Origin: Salticus scenicus
Taxonomy: Eukaryota; Arthropoda; Arachnida; Araneae; Salticidae
Assembly: GCA_963930645.1 (NCBI GenBank)
Contig: OZ005651.1
Span: 328,991,527 to 329,055,526 of the forward strand
Direction of reading: 5' to 3'
Length of the DNA: 64,000 bases
Each line of letters begins with the position of its first letter. Within the stretch, counting starts at the first letter, position 1. The notes under the pieces are model-generated. The model ran no database searches. It had not been told where the DNA came from and worked only from the letters and a program-made list of their open reading frames with translations. A program made the position numbers and the translations under genes. Below, in pieces: positions 32,374 through 44,483 of the stretch.

Positions 32374-32985
32374 TAATTTTGATAAAGAAAATCTCAGATG
32401 CAAATATATTCATCTATGAGGTTGATTTATACATAAATAGATGCTTTTATTTATTAACAATTTTTAACCCAAAATACGAAGGATGTTAAATATTCTTATT
32501 CTCATTGATTAAAGCGTTACATGGGTTTGAAAAGAAAAAAAAAAAAAAAAAAAAAAAACTTTTTTATCTAATAGTACAATATGGCTAGAATATTTTTTTT
32601 CAAAGTTTCAAGAAATCAAAGCATAAGTCGAGAAGAGAGAGACTTTGGAATTTCCCCTCATTATGTTCGTTTTATTCCTACTTAAAATTTTATCGTTTTT
32701 TTTCTGTAAATACTATTTTTTAATTCAGTGGACGCGATTTCGCAGAAACTAATGCACTGATCTTATCGAAATTTTGCACACTTCTTCAAAATAGAATTGA
32801 CTAGTGATTGCACGAAGGTTTCTTTATCTTTCTTTTTTTCTTCTTTCGATTACAATTAATTTTATATGCTATACATGAGGGTAAATTGTACCAAAAATTG
32901 CACTGTTTTACATAAAACTCTGGCAAAAATTCAAAATTCTATTTTTTTTTTATCCTTCATTCGATTACGAGCTATGTTTATCTAC

Positions 32986-33021
<36 letters not shown>

Positions 33022-33600
33022 CAGATAAAGCTATCCTGACCACCAGGAGGACACTTTCTCAGAGGTGTCTCCTAAAACAAGGTCCCATCAGCTGAAATTT
33101 CCAAATTTTTGAACGAAAATTTTATAAAATATTAAACTTCAACCTTATCCTTTTGAATGAGGCGTGCCCAGATGTGGCGATGTACGCCACACTCCTTTGT
33201 TATGTTGTCCTTTTCAGTTATTTAAAGTTTTACAGTTGATGTTTGTACTAATAAAGAGCCAAAAAAAGACTCAAAACGTCCATATTGATATTATGTACAT
33301 TATCTTGCATTTTAAAAATATTTTTAAATGTATAATATGTAAAATGTTTCTCTTTTGGATCTTGAAATTTTTGAATAAAATTATTTATTTTTTATATTAA
33401 GAGAGAGAGGGGATAGGCCTTTCTTTAACATTCGAAACCGATTTAACGCCTTATTTATTAATACGAAAAGCTTTTAGAAATAAAACTTGCTATTATATAT
33501 ATATGATGATGCAAATATATATTTCGCTTATATTTACGATTACTCAATAGTATTTAATAATTCGAAAAATATTTCTTAGATGTATTTTTACATTTTAGAA
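32374..33600. other. AT-rich DNA with homopolymers
   Basis: Poly(A) at 32537-32558, poly(T) at about 32990-33021. No gene recognised; the 78-codon frame at 33164-33400 is AT-rich and unlike protein. Confidence 0.3.
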
Positions 33601-33836
33601 AACCGCACTAGTGGTCGAGAGGTTCCGGCTCTCAAAGTTGGTCGACGAGAGATGCTGGATTTGAACCCAGTTGCTGCTCTTCAGGCCAGCCATTCAGAGT
33701 TTTTCGTGGTTTCCTTCGGAACTCGCGTCAATACGAGCTGAGACCCCCCCTTAGAAAGACTCCCACGAAGGGAATTACATCCAGGCCTAGATCCTACGTG
33801 TTGGAAAGAGGCTTTGATCTTAACACCACTATATTA
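33601..33836 (+). mobile_element. SINE family B, diverged copy
   Basis: GTGGTCGAGAGGTTCCGGCT (A box), TTTGAACCCAG (B-box position), TTTCGTGGTTTCCTTCGG and CCTTAGAAAGACTCCCACG follow in the order of the complete copy at 39631-39864. Confidence 0.6.
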
Positions 33837-34569
33837 AAAAAAATGTTATCACAATTGAAACAGAGTTCAATAAAATAAAATTTTGAAAATTTATATATTT
33901 AAAAAATTGTTATTAAGTACCAAATCTGTATTGTTAAACTCATTTGTATTACAAAGTATCAAAGAGTTTATTTAAAATAATATTTCAACTTAATAACAAA
34001 ACTTCACACTCTTAACTAAAATTTTCGCCCAAATTTCTTCACTCATTTAACAGAATTTTTTATTTCGTAGCACGTTCATCTCAAAGGAAAACTCAGTTAT
34101 TTATATCCTGTATTAGGGCACCATTATATAAAAGTTTACTTCTAAAATTATTTAAATTTCATTTAACTTCGAAATAACGTACAAAATTCTTAAATTCTTT
34201 AAAAGCTTCATTTTTTTTTTTTTTTTTTTTTTTTTTCTTCCTCTGCGGTACGGACTGAAATACTTTTTGCGCTGCAGTTAAAAATTAATTTCGGGACAGA
34301 AATGTATCCAGAACTGAATATTTGAGCAAGTATTTTGAGCACGTATTTTAAAGATAGATACTTCTAAAAATAAATGCATAAATATGCGTTTAGAGAAGAA
34401 AAAAATCCTGTTGGAACTTTAAGTTTCTGACAAGGATTTAAATTCTAAATATTTATTTTCGAATAAAAGTAGATTTTATTATGGTTGTTGCTTAATTTGA
34501 TGCATTTTCTTAGCAATTTCTTTAAAAACCAACCATATATTTAAATTTGCATAAAGATATAATGAATAC
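33837..34569. other. AT-rich DNA without gene
   Basis: Poly(T) at about 34211-34236. Nothing else recognised. Confidence 0.3.
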
Positions 34570-34888
34570 TTTTCCATAAGTCATACACTTTTAAAAGTTT
34601 CCTTGTAATGCATGGCTAAGATAAAGAATTCGAAAATCAAGAAATTATAAAGACTGTTGTGTGTGATATCCTTTAATCAATTTTGAATGAAATTCAAATG
34701 AGTTCATGCAGTTAAATCAAAAACTCTGCAGAGAAATAAAACCATTAAATTGCTGCTTTTATACTGACACCCGTGCCTTTTTTTGTCGCTAAGTGTAAAC
34801 TGTTTATTTATTTTTATCCAAATCAACTGTTACTGTTTTTGCAATTTACGTTGTTTATTTACAAAGCTTTTATTCATCATAATTAAGA

Positions 34889-35470
34889 ATAAGTATTTCG
34901 ATACATTTTCCCATAATTTCCCAGTATTTCGATATATTTTTCCCAGTATTTCGATACATTTTCGATACATTTTCCATAAGTCATACGCTTTTAAAAGTTT
35001 ATAAGTATTTCGTAAGAATAGAATAAGTATAGAATAGAATAAGTAGAGAATAAGTAATAGAATAGAATAAGTAATAGAATAGAATAAGTATAGAATAGAA
35101 TAAGTAGTTTATAAGAATAAGTATTTCGATACATTTTCCCATAATTTCCCAGTATTTCGATACATTTTCGATACATTTTCCATAAGTCATACGCTTTTAA
35201 AAGTTTATAAGTATTTCGTAAGAATAGAATAAGTATAGAATAGAATAAGTATAGAATAAGTAATAGAATAAGTAATAGAATAGAATAAGTAATAGAATAG
35301 AATAAGTATAGAATAGAATAAGTAGTTTATAAGAATAAGTATTTCGATACATTTTCCCATAATTTCCCAGTATTTCGATACATTTTCCATAATTTTCGAT
35401 ACATTTTCTATATATTTTCCCCAGTACTTTGATACATTTTCCATAAGTCATACGCTTTTAAAAGTTTCCT
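34889..35470. repeat. Minisatellite of ~220-bp units with nested short repeats
   Basis: Units begin near 34889, 35112 and 35333. Each has GTATTTCGATACATTTTCCC repeats, ATAAGTCATACGCTTTTAAA, then AGAATAGAATAAGTA repeats. The four minus-strand frames here are translations of the repeat and not genes. Confidence 0.75.
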
Positions 35471-35703
35471 TGTAATGCATGGCTAAGATAAAGAATTCGA
35501 AAATCAAGAAATTATAAAGACTGTTGTGTATGATATCCTTTAATCAATTTTGAATGAAATTCAAATGAGTTCATGCAATTAAATCAAAAACTCTGCAGAG
35601 AAATAAAACCATTAAATTGCTGCTTTTGTACTGACACCCGTGCCTTTTTTTTGTCGCTAAGTGTAAACTGTTTATTTATTTTTATCCAAATCAACTGTTA
35701 CTG

Positions 35704-35824
35704 CTGGGCCCTCCGTGGCCGAGTGGATATATCACCACACTGCTAATCGCCTTCGAGCGTAGGAGAGCGGGTTCGATTCCCGCGCTGGCCCTGGGTGTTT
35801 TCTCCAATTCTTTGTATTGTAATT
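35704..35824 (+). mobile_element. tRNA-derived SINE, family C, with 9-bp TSD
   Basis: 121 bp. A box TGGCCGAGTGG at 35716-35726 and B box GGTTCGATTCC at 35770-35780. Starts CTGGGCCCTCCG, ends TTGTATTGTAATT. Flanked by CTGTTACTG at 35695-35703 and 35825-35833, and the empty site is preserved in the duplicated segment near 34835. Another copy lies at 62858-62977 (minus). Confidence 0.8.
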
Positions 35825-36067
35825 CTGTTACTGTTTTTGCAGTTTACGTTGTTTATTTACAAAGCTTTTATTCATCATCATTAAGAATAAGTATTTCGAT
35901 ACATTTTCCCATAAAAGCTTTGTACTCTTGAAAGAAAAGTGAGGTTCAAAATAAATAAATAAAAATAAATAAAAAACCAATGTTCTTAAAAATATGAGAG
36001 GAAGAAAAGATTGAATCCAACAAATAATTGTTTCATGTTTGTAATATTTAATAAGTTTTTGCTTTTT

Positions 36068-37077
36068 ACTTTCTTCTATCTTCAATAGAAGAAAGTATTG
36101 GATTCGTAAAAATTTTCGATTTCGGGTTTTTGATGGATTTACACGTTTTGAGAGCTGTAGAACACGATTTGACCATTTTTAGAAAATGTCTGTCTGTCTG
36201 TCTGTGTGTGACAAAATTTTGTGGCAACTGTACCTCAGGAACTACTGGACAGAATTTCATACAAATTGGTATGTAGTTGCACCTTGACATAAATTAGTGC
36301 CTATCAACTTTTGGTAAAAATCGTCTTACAGGTTGCGTTGCCATCCCGCTTTTTCTAAATTTTTAAGATGGTGATATAGGGCAAAAATTTTCAAGATGGG
36401 TATCTTTCGAAAGGTATCGTCAGTACCTTTAAAACGAATGGTTGAACTATAAATCTGTGATAATTTAAAACAAAGTTATCGATTTTTTTTACTTTTTACG
36501 AAAAAAAAACTTAGAAAAAAAATCTTAATTTTTTTTTTTTTTTAACGAAATTATCAAAACTTGGTATTTAGTTGGCTCCTGACATAAACTGGTGCTGATT
36601 AGATTTGGGGATCAATCGCACAACAGGAGGCGCTGTGATCGTATTTCTTCTAAATTTTTAACATGGTAGTATAGGACAAAATTTCGTATAAATGTACATA
36701 ATGAGAGTTATTCTTAACCTGTGATTGTAAAATTAATATGAATTATTGCTAATAGTAGTAGTTAATTAGGAAAAATAAATTGTGCATGTGGGGCATCGCT
36801 TCCCCCCCTGGGGGGAAGTACCCTCTGGGGTGGGGTAAATTTTCAAGATGGGTATCTTTCGAAAGGTCTCGTCAATACCTTTAAAACGAATGGTTGAACT
36901 ATAAATATGAGGTAATTTAAAACAAAGTTATCGATTTTTTTTTTTTTTTTTTTTTTACTTTTAACGGGAAAAAAAAAAACTTTGATTTTTTTTTTTTTTT
37001 TTTTTTTAATATTGTTACTGAGTGAATTTGTATAGGAAAATATAGAAGAAAGTCTCGTGGAGGCCACAACATACTAG
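36068..37077 (+). mobile_element. Non-autonomous Helentron/DINE-1-like element, copy 2
   Basis: Begins with the perfect hairpin ACTTTCTTCTAT-CTTCA-ATAGAAGAAAGT (36068-36096). A TGTCTGTCTG microsatellite lies near 36188. Two internal repeats share GATGGGTATCTTTCGAAAGG and AAAACGAATGGTTGAACTAT (from about 36394 and 36846). The 3' end has the subterminal inverse ATAGAAGAAAGTC (37042-37054), hairpin GTGGAGGCCAC (37057-37067) and CTAG before T (37074-37077). Same architecture as 19924-20951 with different sequence, plus a Helitron-like CTAG end. Confidence 0.55.
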
Positions 37078-37271
37078 TTTTCTTACAAATACAACATAAC
37101 AATAAATGTGTGAGAAAATAATAACACGATGCGAAGAAAAGGATATTCCTTTAACAATAATAATAAATAATAATGAACAAAATAAAAGAAATTGATTGTA
37201 AACATCTTTAAAATTTTCTAAAAACTACTGCTATGCATCTGAAACGTTCCATGAAAAATTGAACACAACAT

Positions 37272-37431
37272 TTATACTGGTTCATTTCCATTCTCAGGAG
37301 AAAGATTTATTATGCGCTGAGCTTTTTCAGATAGTGATGCAATCGCATCCAGGAAGTGTAGCATGGCCTTGTCATACGAGCGAATTTTGTACTTTTTCAT
37401 GTCTTTTTTAGTGATAATGTTCACTATTTCT
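37272..37431 (-). CDS. Probable terminal exon of an unrecognised protein
   Basis: On the minus strand an acceptor-like AATTAG at 37437-37432 precedes 52 codons ending TAA (37274-37272). The product reads EIVNIITKKDMKKYKIRSYD, then KAMLHFLDAIASLSEKAQRI, then INLSPENGNEPV. GC is clearly above the local background, codon use is balanced and the peptide looks amphipathic and helical, all unlike the chance frames in this window. The acceptor has a poor pyrimidine tract, no upstream exon was identified and no poly(A) hexamer is obvious, so it may be a remnant. I do not recognise the family. An internal ATG (residue 11) could also start a short protein. Confidence 0.4.
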
Positions 37432-37944
37432 CTAATTAATATTCATCATGCGTGTCATATTTTACTTTTTTCTGCAAAATACTGCAATTAACTTGTCGAA
37501 ATGTTTATCTCTTTCAAAACGTTTGGTATTATAATAAACTTTACGTTATCAAACGAATACATTACACAAAGATTTATTTTTAAGTATGGTATGTTGATTA
37601 TTGCTGATTTAAATAAAAATTTGAGTAAAAAAAAAAAAAACATTTTTTAACAGCAGAAGCTTTTTATTGTGGAGCCCTGAAAAGCATAAAATAAAAATTT
37701 ATTCTTCCAAAGACATGCTATAAATAAATGAAAGTTTCAACACTAAGAGAATTTTAGAGAAAAGTACAGATATTTCACTTTTGCAAGAGATGACAAAATC
37801 TAATTTCAATAAAAAGCTTCTGAAAGAATATTTATTATGTATTTTTTACTTAAAACTCTTTCCTTTGTGCTTTTTTAATATCTAAAAAAAGCTTCTTCAA
37901 AAATTTTTAGAATACTGTGCAGTCAACGATTTTTTTTTTTTTTT
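37432..37944. other. AT-rich DNA without gene
   Basis: No upstream partner exon for the segment at 37272-37431 could be supported here. Confidence 0.3.
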
Positions 37945-38070
37945 AATCTATTGACATCTTTTCTACTAATTATCTGCAAAAATTAACACGCCGAACTTTC
38001 GGGGATCTAACTCTCGACCGCCGCGTTATTAACGTGACGCTCTAACCAACTAAGCCAAGGAGTGACAAAG
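37945..38070 (-). mobile_element. tRNA-derived SINE, family D, copy 1
   Basis: On the minus strand: TGGCTTAGTTGGTTAGAGCG (A-box region, 38057 downward), GAGTTAGATCCCC at the B-box position (38013-38001), then a TTAATTTTTGCAGATAATTA tail. The same tail follows the tRNA-like part at 57336-57464. It is not a functional tRNA because acceptor arms do not pair. Confidence 0.6.
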
Positions 38071-38319
38071 GGAGTAGCTTATATTTACTTTAAAATGGAG
38101 GCGCCTTGCTTATTCGCGTGACAGGAAGACTCGATGACGAAGTCAATTTCATATAAAAAGCTTCTAAATAGAGTGCGCGATAAACGACTTTTTGATAAAA
38201 TGGCACAAATGTCCTCTTTCTAGCTGTACTTGCCACCAAAATATATACAGAAAAATGGGAATATTTTGTCTTTAACACGAAGTTTTATTTATTTATTCAT
38301 ATATATATATATATGTATA

Positions 38320-38361
<42 letters not shown>

Positions 38362-38460
38362 AGGAAAAAAGAAAAAAAGAAAATTTGAATACCTTATGCT
38401 TTTCTTGTACACCAATTAAATTATATATATATATTAAAATTTAATATAAATTATCCTTTT
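38071..38460. other. Spacer with long poly(A)
   Basis: Includes (TA)n at 38302-38314 and an A-run of nearly 40 bases at 38323-38359. Confidence 0.4.
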
Positions 38461-39205
38461 CTAACTTTAAAACTAGAGGTGACCAAAAAGAATGTTGTAC
38501 AAAAAGATGTTACACACGTTCTAAATACTAAATTTGAACCATCTACGGCAATCAATTTTGATTTATCGTGGATACGTGTAAAATGGGAGATCATGTTGTG
38601 ACAAAAAATTTTGAGCTATTAGGGATATCGTCAAAATGGAAGGTCATAGTGACCAAAAAGAAAGGTACTTATGTAGGCATTATACATGTCCTAAATACTA
38701 AACCTTCCATTGCTAAGCATACTTGAGTTATCTGGTATATCTCTAAAACGGAAAATCAAGTTATGGCAAAATTTTTTGAGTTATTAACATTATCTCCCAT
38801 TTTAAAGGTATCTTTAAAATGGGAGGTAATGTTGCAACTTTCCATTTCCTCTCAAAAAAAAAAAAAAAAAAAAAAAAAAAAAGCAATCGTGGCTAGCTCT
38901 AAAACGGCGGTCATAAAGTGACAAAAAATGGAGGTGCACAACTCGATGTTATAACATTTCAAAATATAAAATTTGAATAGTCTGCGGCTCGTTTTTAATT
39001 TATGTGAGAAATCCATTTGCACACGCGTATACATATATGCATACTTACGTACAGACATCACCAAAAATCTATTCAAATCATGTATATCTCTAAAATGATG
39101 AACTGCATGTAGTGACAAAAAAGGAGAGAGAGAGAAAGAGACAGAGAGAGAGAGAGAGAGCTGCACAACTAGATGTAATAATAGTCCCAAACACAAAATA
39201 ATACT
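38461..39205. repeat. Degenerate tandem repeat array
   Basis: Units of about 110-190 bp share AAAATGGGAGGTCATGTTGTGAC-like text, GTTCTAAATACTAAATTTGA and CTCTAAAAC, e.g. near 38464, 38631, 38743, 38898 and 39090. Broken by poly(A) at 38854-38882 and a GA repeat at 39122-39160. The 114-codon minus frame here crosses the poly(A) and is an artefact. Confidence 0.55.
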
Positions 39206-39630
39206 TTTAAGTGTTTTTAAGTTAAACGAAATATGGCACGCATTTCTTTTTCCAAGATCACAACACTTCCTCTCGTAGAAGAAAGTAGAAAAGTATTAAA
39301 ATATAACAAAGATACTTGTAAATCCTATTTTTATTTTTATTTTAGCTGTGTCAGATCATCGCTATCTTGTTATCACTCTATCCAATATTATACTTTTAAA
39401 ATAATACTCCAAAATTACGACGAAAATTATTTTTTTGAAATAGTAGTACTCAATCAAATTTGAGATTGTATTGCGATTTATGTGACTTTATGATACTGTG
39501 AAGCTTTCCATTTAGATATTGATTATAGTAAAATATGCTTCAAAATAATGAGTCATATTAAAAAGGTAATTATCCATTTATTATCTCATTAGAAGCTGCA
39601 TACTGACAGTTCTTTTCCTTTATTCCTTCT
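39206..39630. other. Unique DNA before a SINE
   Basis: A 76-codon frame (39233-39463) begins with ATG, but it resembles no protein I know and its composition is background-like. Confidence 0.25.
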
Positions 39631-39864
39631 GGCCCACCAGCGGCCGAGCGGTTCTGCGCTCAAAGCTGGTAGATGGGAGGTGCCGGGTTCGATCCCAGGT
39701 CGCGCTCATCGACCTAGCCGTTCGGAGTTTTCCGTGGTTTCCTCCGAAACTCGCGTAAATACGGGCTAGGACCCCTTAGAAAGACCCCCACGGAGGGCGT
39801 TCCCCCTATAGGCCTAGGACACATAAGGAGTCAATCGGCCTTAATCCTCCAACCAACCAACCAA
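39631..39864 (+). mobile_element. tRNA-derived SINE, family B, complete copy with 14-bp TSD
   Basis: 234 bp starting GGCCCACCAGCGGCCGAGCG (A box) with GGGTTCGATCCCAGG (B box), a body containing TTTCCTCCGAAACTCGCG and CCTTAGAAAGACCCCCACGG, and a (CCAA)n tail. CCTTTATTCCTTCT flanks it at 39617-39630 and 39865-39878. Reference copy for 16333, 18040, 33601 and 48575. Confidence 0.85.
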
Positions 39865-39878
39865 CCTTTATTCCTTCT

Positions 39879-39890
39879 TCTTCTTCTTCT

Positions 39891-39935
<45 letters not shown>

Positions 39936-40599
39936 AAAATTATATTAAGTTCAAAAATCATAAAAATTATATTGAATATACTAAATTGTAAAATAACTTA
40001 GTTTTTTTTTTTTTTTTTTAAACTAAAAAATAGATTTGTCACCAACGTAATACAGAGTAGAAAAAAACTGCTACGCTAGTCACAAATGTTCATTTTAGCA
40101 AATGAATTCCGAATTTTATAATACTTTTTAGGAATACAAAATACTTTTTATGATTTCAGAATATATTGTATAATATTACATAAAAGAAAAAAGAAAATAA
40201 CTTTCAATGTGCAGTTTCAATGAGATAATACGTAAAATAAATAATTGTTTTAGCTTTATTTTAAGTGTTACACTTGTCACAATGAAATGACCCTACTTCA
40301 ATAAATAGGCAAAAGTTATTATTATTTCTATGATGAATGTATCGTTGTGCTCCTGATGAAGTCTTATAGTATTTTGAACTTTTTAATTAATATTCAATAT
40401 TCTTATTGTGCTATGGTTCGAAAATCTTTTGCTAATCTCAACTTTTATGGATCATTTCATTCATGTAACTTCGATTTCCCGCTTCCCCCCTTAAAATACT
40501 ACACTTTACTAGATCCTTCTTTCCTACATCATTATCTGGCAAAATCCTTCTTTTATATGTTTTCTACAGGTATTGCAATCTAAATGTTCTTATATTAAA
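39879..40599. other. AT-rich DNA with poly(T)
   Basis: TTC repeat and poly(T) to 39931. The 78-codon frame at 40347-40583 is not recognised as protein. Confidence 0.3.
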
Positions 40600-41173
40600 T
40601 ATATATATATATATATATAAATGATAGATATCTTAAAAAACTTTAACCATAGTATTTTAGCATTTAGTAGATACATGTCAATACCAACACAACACAAATA
40701 AAACTGATAATAACACATTGCTAAAACTATCACAAAAAGGTTGCGATACATGTTAAGATCCAATAAGAGACAAATAATTTAAATTACTTACGCCCACTTG
40801 AACAAAAAAAAAAGAAAAGAAAAGGACCATTAAACATAATGGCGGAGAAAGTAATTAAAGAACTTCAGAATGATAATTGGAATAAAAAATGGATTAATAC
40901 TTGAAATAAAAAATTCTTAAAAGTAAAAGTCTTAACTCATCGGGGGGCAAGTACTTTATAAAGCTGTGAAAGCTGCAACGATTTCATAAAACAATATAGC
41001 TAACAATAGCAAATTTATATTGTTCAGGTCCCAATCTAGCAGAAAAAACATTTTGAATGAGAAATGAAATAAAATATTAAATCAAAAGGAAACCAGTGAG
41101 AAAATTAGAAAAAAATTGGAGTAACCACATGTAAAGCTATCAACCCAACATGGAGAAAAGGAAGTTGCCATAT
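40600..41173. repeat. Interspersed repeat, copy 2
   Basis: Direct homologue of 2848-3373 with the same (TA)n start and GGAAGTTGCCAT end. It has an extra A-rich insertion at about 40805-40825 and extra sequence near 40870-40920. Confidence 0.6.
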
Positions 41174-41350
41174 ATATATAATGAACAGATTTTCAGACAT
41201 TGCGCAATAGAAATAATATTATCATATGTTTGCTCTGAGATCTTTAAATATAAAGTTTTCGGGGTATTTTAAAAGAATTTTACAATTACACAAATACCCA
41301 CGCATTTAAACTTTTAATGCGCAGTGTTCTCGTCGTGAGGAAAAAGTTAC

Positions 41351-41500
41351 CAATCATCAACTATAAAAATTCCTCGCGGATTTTTTTTTATTTATTTATT
41401 TCATAACGTAGGGGAATACTTTTAAAGTACTCTATTCGAAAATTCTAGTGGCTGTTGATATTAAAGGAGTATAATTAACTTGCCCTTCAAAGGGTTAAAT
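41351..41500. repeat. Repeat with AAAGGGTTAA right edge, copy 1
   Basis: Matches 44815-44975: both start AAAATTC-T(C/T)GCGGATTTTT and end in GTATAATTA(A)CTT..CC..CAAAGGGTTAA after a GTGGCTG(T/C)(T/C)GATATT block. Possibly a DNA-transposon remnant with TTAA edges (inference). Confidence 0.45.
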
Positions 41501-41546
41501 TGGTGGATCAGAAATTCAGGTCTTTTAGTGGTCACTTAATTGAATA

Positions 41547-41581
<35 letters not shown>

Positions 41582-43102
41582 GTAAACTTCAGTAATCGTT
41601 TGCAGTGCTTTTCTTCGAGTGAATAATAGAAGACTGCAATATTAAAAAAATGGTAATTAACTGAGGGACCACTGAAAGTCCTGAGAGTTAAAACAAGAAA
41701 ATAGAAATTGTTTTGATAGATTTAATTAGACTAAAATTGTCTCTTAAGTTTCTTATTTTATTTATTTATTTATTTATTATTGCGGTGAAATGTACGAAAA
41801 ACTGGTGCAAAAATTAATAATTAATAAACATTTTGTGGGTTAACGCGACTAATTGCTTAAAAAATCCACAAATAGTTTCAGGTTGAAATAATTGAACACG
41901 ACTTTTCATCAATAGGAAAAAAATGCATGCACAAGTGCAACACGTTGCTACATTCACGCTGAAGTCGTTCCTATCTTATTTATATTTATATTTATTCATC
42001 TATTTATTTGCGGCCTGATTAAGAATTAAATTAGTTGGACCCGAAACAATTGTTACTTCTTCTTCTTCTTTTTTTTTTTTTTTTTTAATTTTTTATTTTA
42101 TGGTGTTTTGAACAATATTATAAAGTATAAAACAAAATTGAAAAATTGTAACTTTTTAATTATGTATAAAAGTTCTAGTTAGCGTACTGTAAAATGAATC
42201 GAAGAACTTTCTTCTTCTTCAAAAGTTTTCTTTGAGAATTCCTCATATCGCATACATATTTCGTTATTATTCAGAAATATACTACTAAAAATCAGGAATT
42301 TTTGTCCCATAACGTTATCAAAGAGCTGCAAATTTAATTGCTTAAAATTCTCATGAATTGGATTGACTGACGAACGCATTATTGATTCTTTTAAAAAATC
42401 GATTAGAATAAACAATTTTACATTAAAAGTTCCCTTTCATTAAGTCTCCAAAAACTTCAAAGTTTATTAACAAGAGTCGCTTGTCTGAAACTTCTCGAGC
42501 GTGAAAATTAATCTGGTTTAAGTTAATTATTAAATTAGATTCGTTGCTCTGAGACATTCAAATGGAAAGTTCTTAGTCCAGTTTAGAGATTTTTTGTTTA
42601 GTTAACAAATTTTAATGCACTCAGGTTGATGAATCATCAATTACTAAATAGAAAATAGGAAATTTATTAGATTACTTTTGCTTTTAGTAAGTTTTTGAAG
42701 AATAAAATTCATCGAAAATGGGGTATAATTTAATGATCATTTCGAATAAAAGTAAGAAAATAGTAATAATAATGATAATAATAATAATAATAATAATGAT
42801 AAACTGAAGAATGGGTGGGCGAGATAAGAACTCGCCCTTAATTAAAAAGTGAAAGGAATAAATTGATTTCTTTGAAAAGATTTTTTATTACTCACGAAAA
42901 TTACTTTGCTATAATTTTAGTATTATTATTCGAAACTGCATTTTAGTATGAAAGAGATGAAACAATTTAAAATCGATTGTAAACAAAACTTGTAAAGCAT
43001 GGGGGTTATTTTAGAAATTTCAAATGAACATATATATAATTTTATGTTAGTATCTTCATCTATATTTTGTCTGCTGGGTGTTACAATGGTACTAAATAAT
43101 TC

Positions 43103-43151
<49 letters not shown>

Positions 43152-43354
43152 CCTTACATATCTTTACATTTAAGTGGTTAAAACCGGAAGACACAGATGC
43201 TAAAGTTTCTTAAATTGTAAGCTATATACAAATGTAAAGTTGTTTTTCGGTTTTATCACCGATTTCCGACAAATCAGTAGGTTTCGCTAGTGCTATCTTA
43301 AAAAACAAAACCAACTTCCGATATTAGAGTTTTATCGATAATGCTGAGAAACCA
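41501..43354. other. AT-rich DNA without gene
   Basis: Poly(T) at 41551-41578 and 42070-42086, AAT triplets at 42764-42798, a strong hairpin GGGCGAG-ATAAGAA-CTCGCCC at about 42817-42837, and (TA)n at 43107-43149. No convincing frame. Confidence 0.35.
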
Positions 43355-43458
43355 CCCTAACAGCACATTTATCCATGGTACTCCTGAGGATGTCCTTGGG
43401 ATGTTTTTACCCACTGGATATCCTAGGGGTGTCATCTGGCGAAAATGTGCTATTAGGG
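43355..43458. mobile_element. Small MITE, CCCTAAyAGCACATTT termini
   Basis: CCCTAACAGCACATTT at the left and its inverse AAATGTGCTATTAGGG at the right, 104 bp apart end to end. The interior is GC-richer and non-coding; a 60-codon minus frame over it is an artefact. Confidence 0.55.
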
Positions 43459-44483
43459 CATGCATTAAACCAAGTTTCAAATATTGTTAAAAATCCTTTC
43501 AATAATAATAATAATAAAACCCTTTGATGTTGAAATAAGTAATTTATATGTTATGAATGCAAGAGACCTTATTCATGATCGATAAATAAAATAAAATAAA
43601 AACTTTGTTTCTTAATAGGGGATTGTGCATTTAATGCATAACGATATTTTTCAGTTTTCAGTTTTAAATTGTTTTATTAACATTAAAGCATCTGCAGATT
43701 TAAAGGACAAACCAGGGAACCTTCAATTTAAATTTCAAATTTTGATAAAACAATACATTTCAAATTTTGAAAAATGTATAACTGTACCATAAATGTAAGT
43801 AGCAAATACGCCATAACAAAGGTAGTAAAGCTTACAAGGTTAACAATGTTTAGTCTGTAGATTATTGTGACAAAAAATAATTAAAGTTGGCTTACGAAAG
43901 TAGAATCTCTTACGAAAATACGTTTCAACGCAGTAAAATTTAACAGTTACCCAACAAATCCAAAAAGTTATTTTTATATTCAGAAATCATAAAAGAACTA
44001 ATCAACTCGAAAATCAATAGGCCCCTGAGATTAACACAAATAAAAATGATTGAAATAAAATTTATCAATTTTATTGAAAATCATTGAATTTGAAAATGAA
44101 TCATTTTATTGAAAATAAATCAATTTTATTGAAATGAAAGAAAAAAAAAAAAACCTTTGTAGCCAATCAATTTCTAAAATTTAACGAAGATATTTTTTCA
44201 ACAATGCTCTTTATGTTAAAAAAGCAAAGAAAAATTCAAGTTATGAAAAATTTGATCAACAGTAAATAATTACAAATTGTTTGTCCTAGTTCAAAAGTCA
44301 AAACTGATTCAAGATATCAAACATTTGATGTCTAAACGTTTATACTAATCAAGTTCAACTATGAAGGAAGAAAAAAGATGAAATTCAATTTATCGAATAA
44401 AATGATAATTTCAATTTTATTTTCTTCTTTTCTTTTTTGCATTAAAAGCAAAAATATTCCCTTTCCTTAGCAGGAATAGAACA
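43459..44483. other. AT-rich DNA without gene
   Basis: A local triplication of ATTTTATTGAAAAT-like text near 44055-44140; otherwise unremarkable. Confidence 0.3.

Larger units (their letters stand above)
34570..35913. repeat. Local segmental duplication around a minisatellite
   Basis: 34570-34913 recurs at 35439-35913 with few changes (CATAAGTCATAC, TTGTAATGCATGGCTAAG, ACTGACACCCGTGCC, ATCCAAATCAACTGTTACTG). The second copy is longer because a SINE sits inside it. Both copies abut the TTTCGATACATTTTCC minisatellite. Confidence 0.8.

Noticed and set aside
34991..35451. Four minus ORFs rich in GKCIE and LFYTYSI repeats
   Set aside because: Translations of the local minisatellite; length arises from unit size, not selection.
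35704..35824. Possible functional tRNA gene
   Set aside because: A and B boxes are present, but cloverleaf arms do not pair and target-site duplications show that it is a SINE.
38852..39196. 114-aa minus ORF
   Set aside because: Ends in a poly(A)-encoded Phe run and spans a GA microsatellite within a tandem array.
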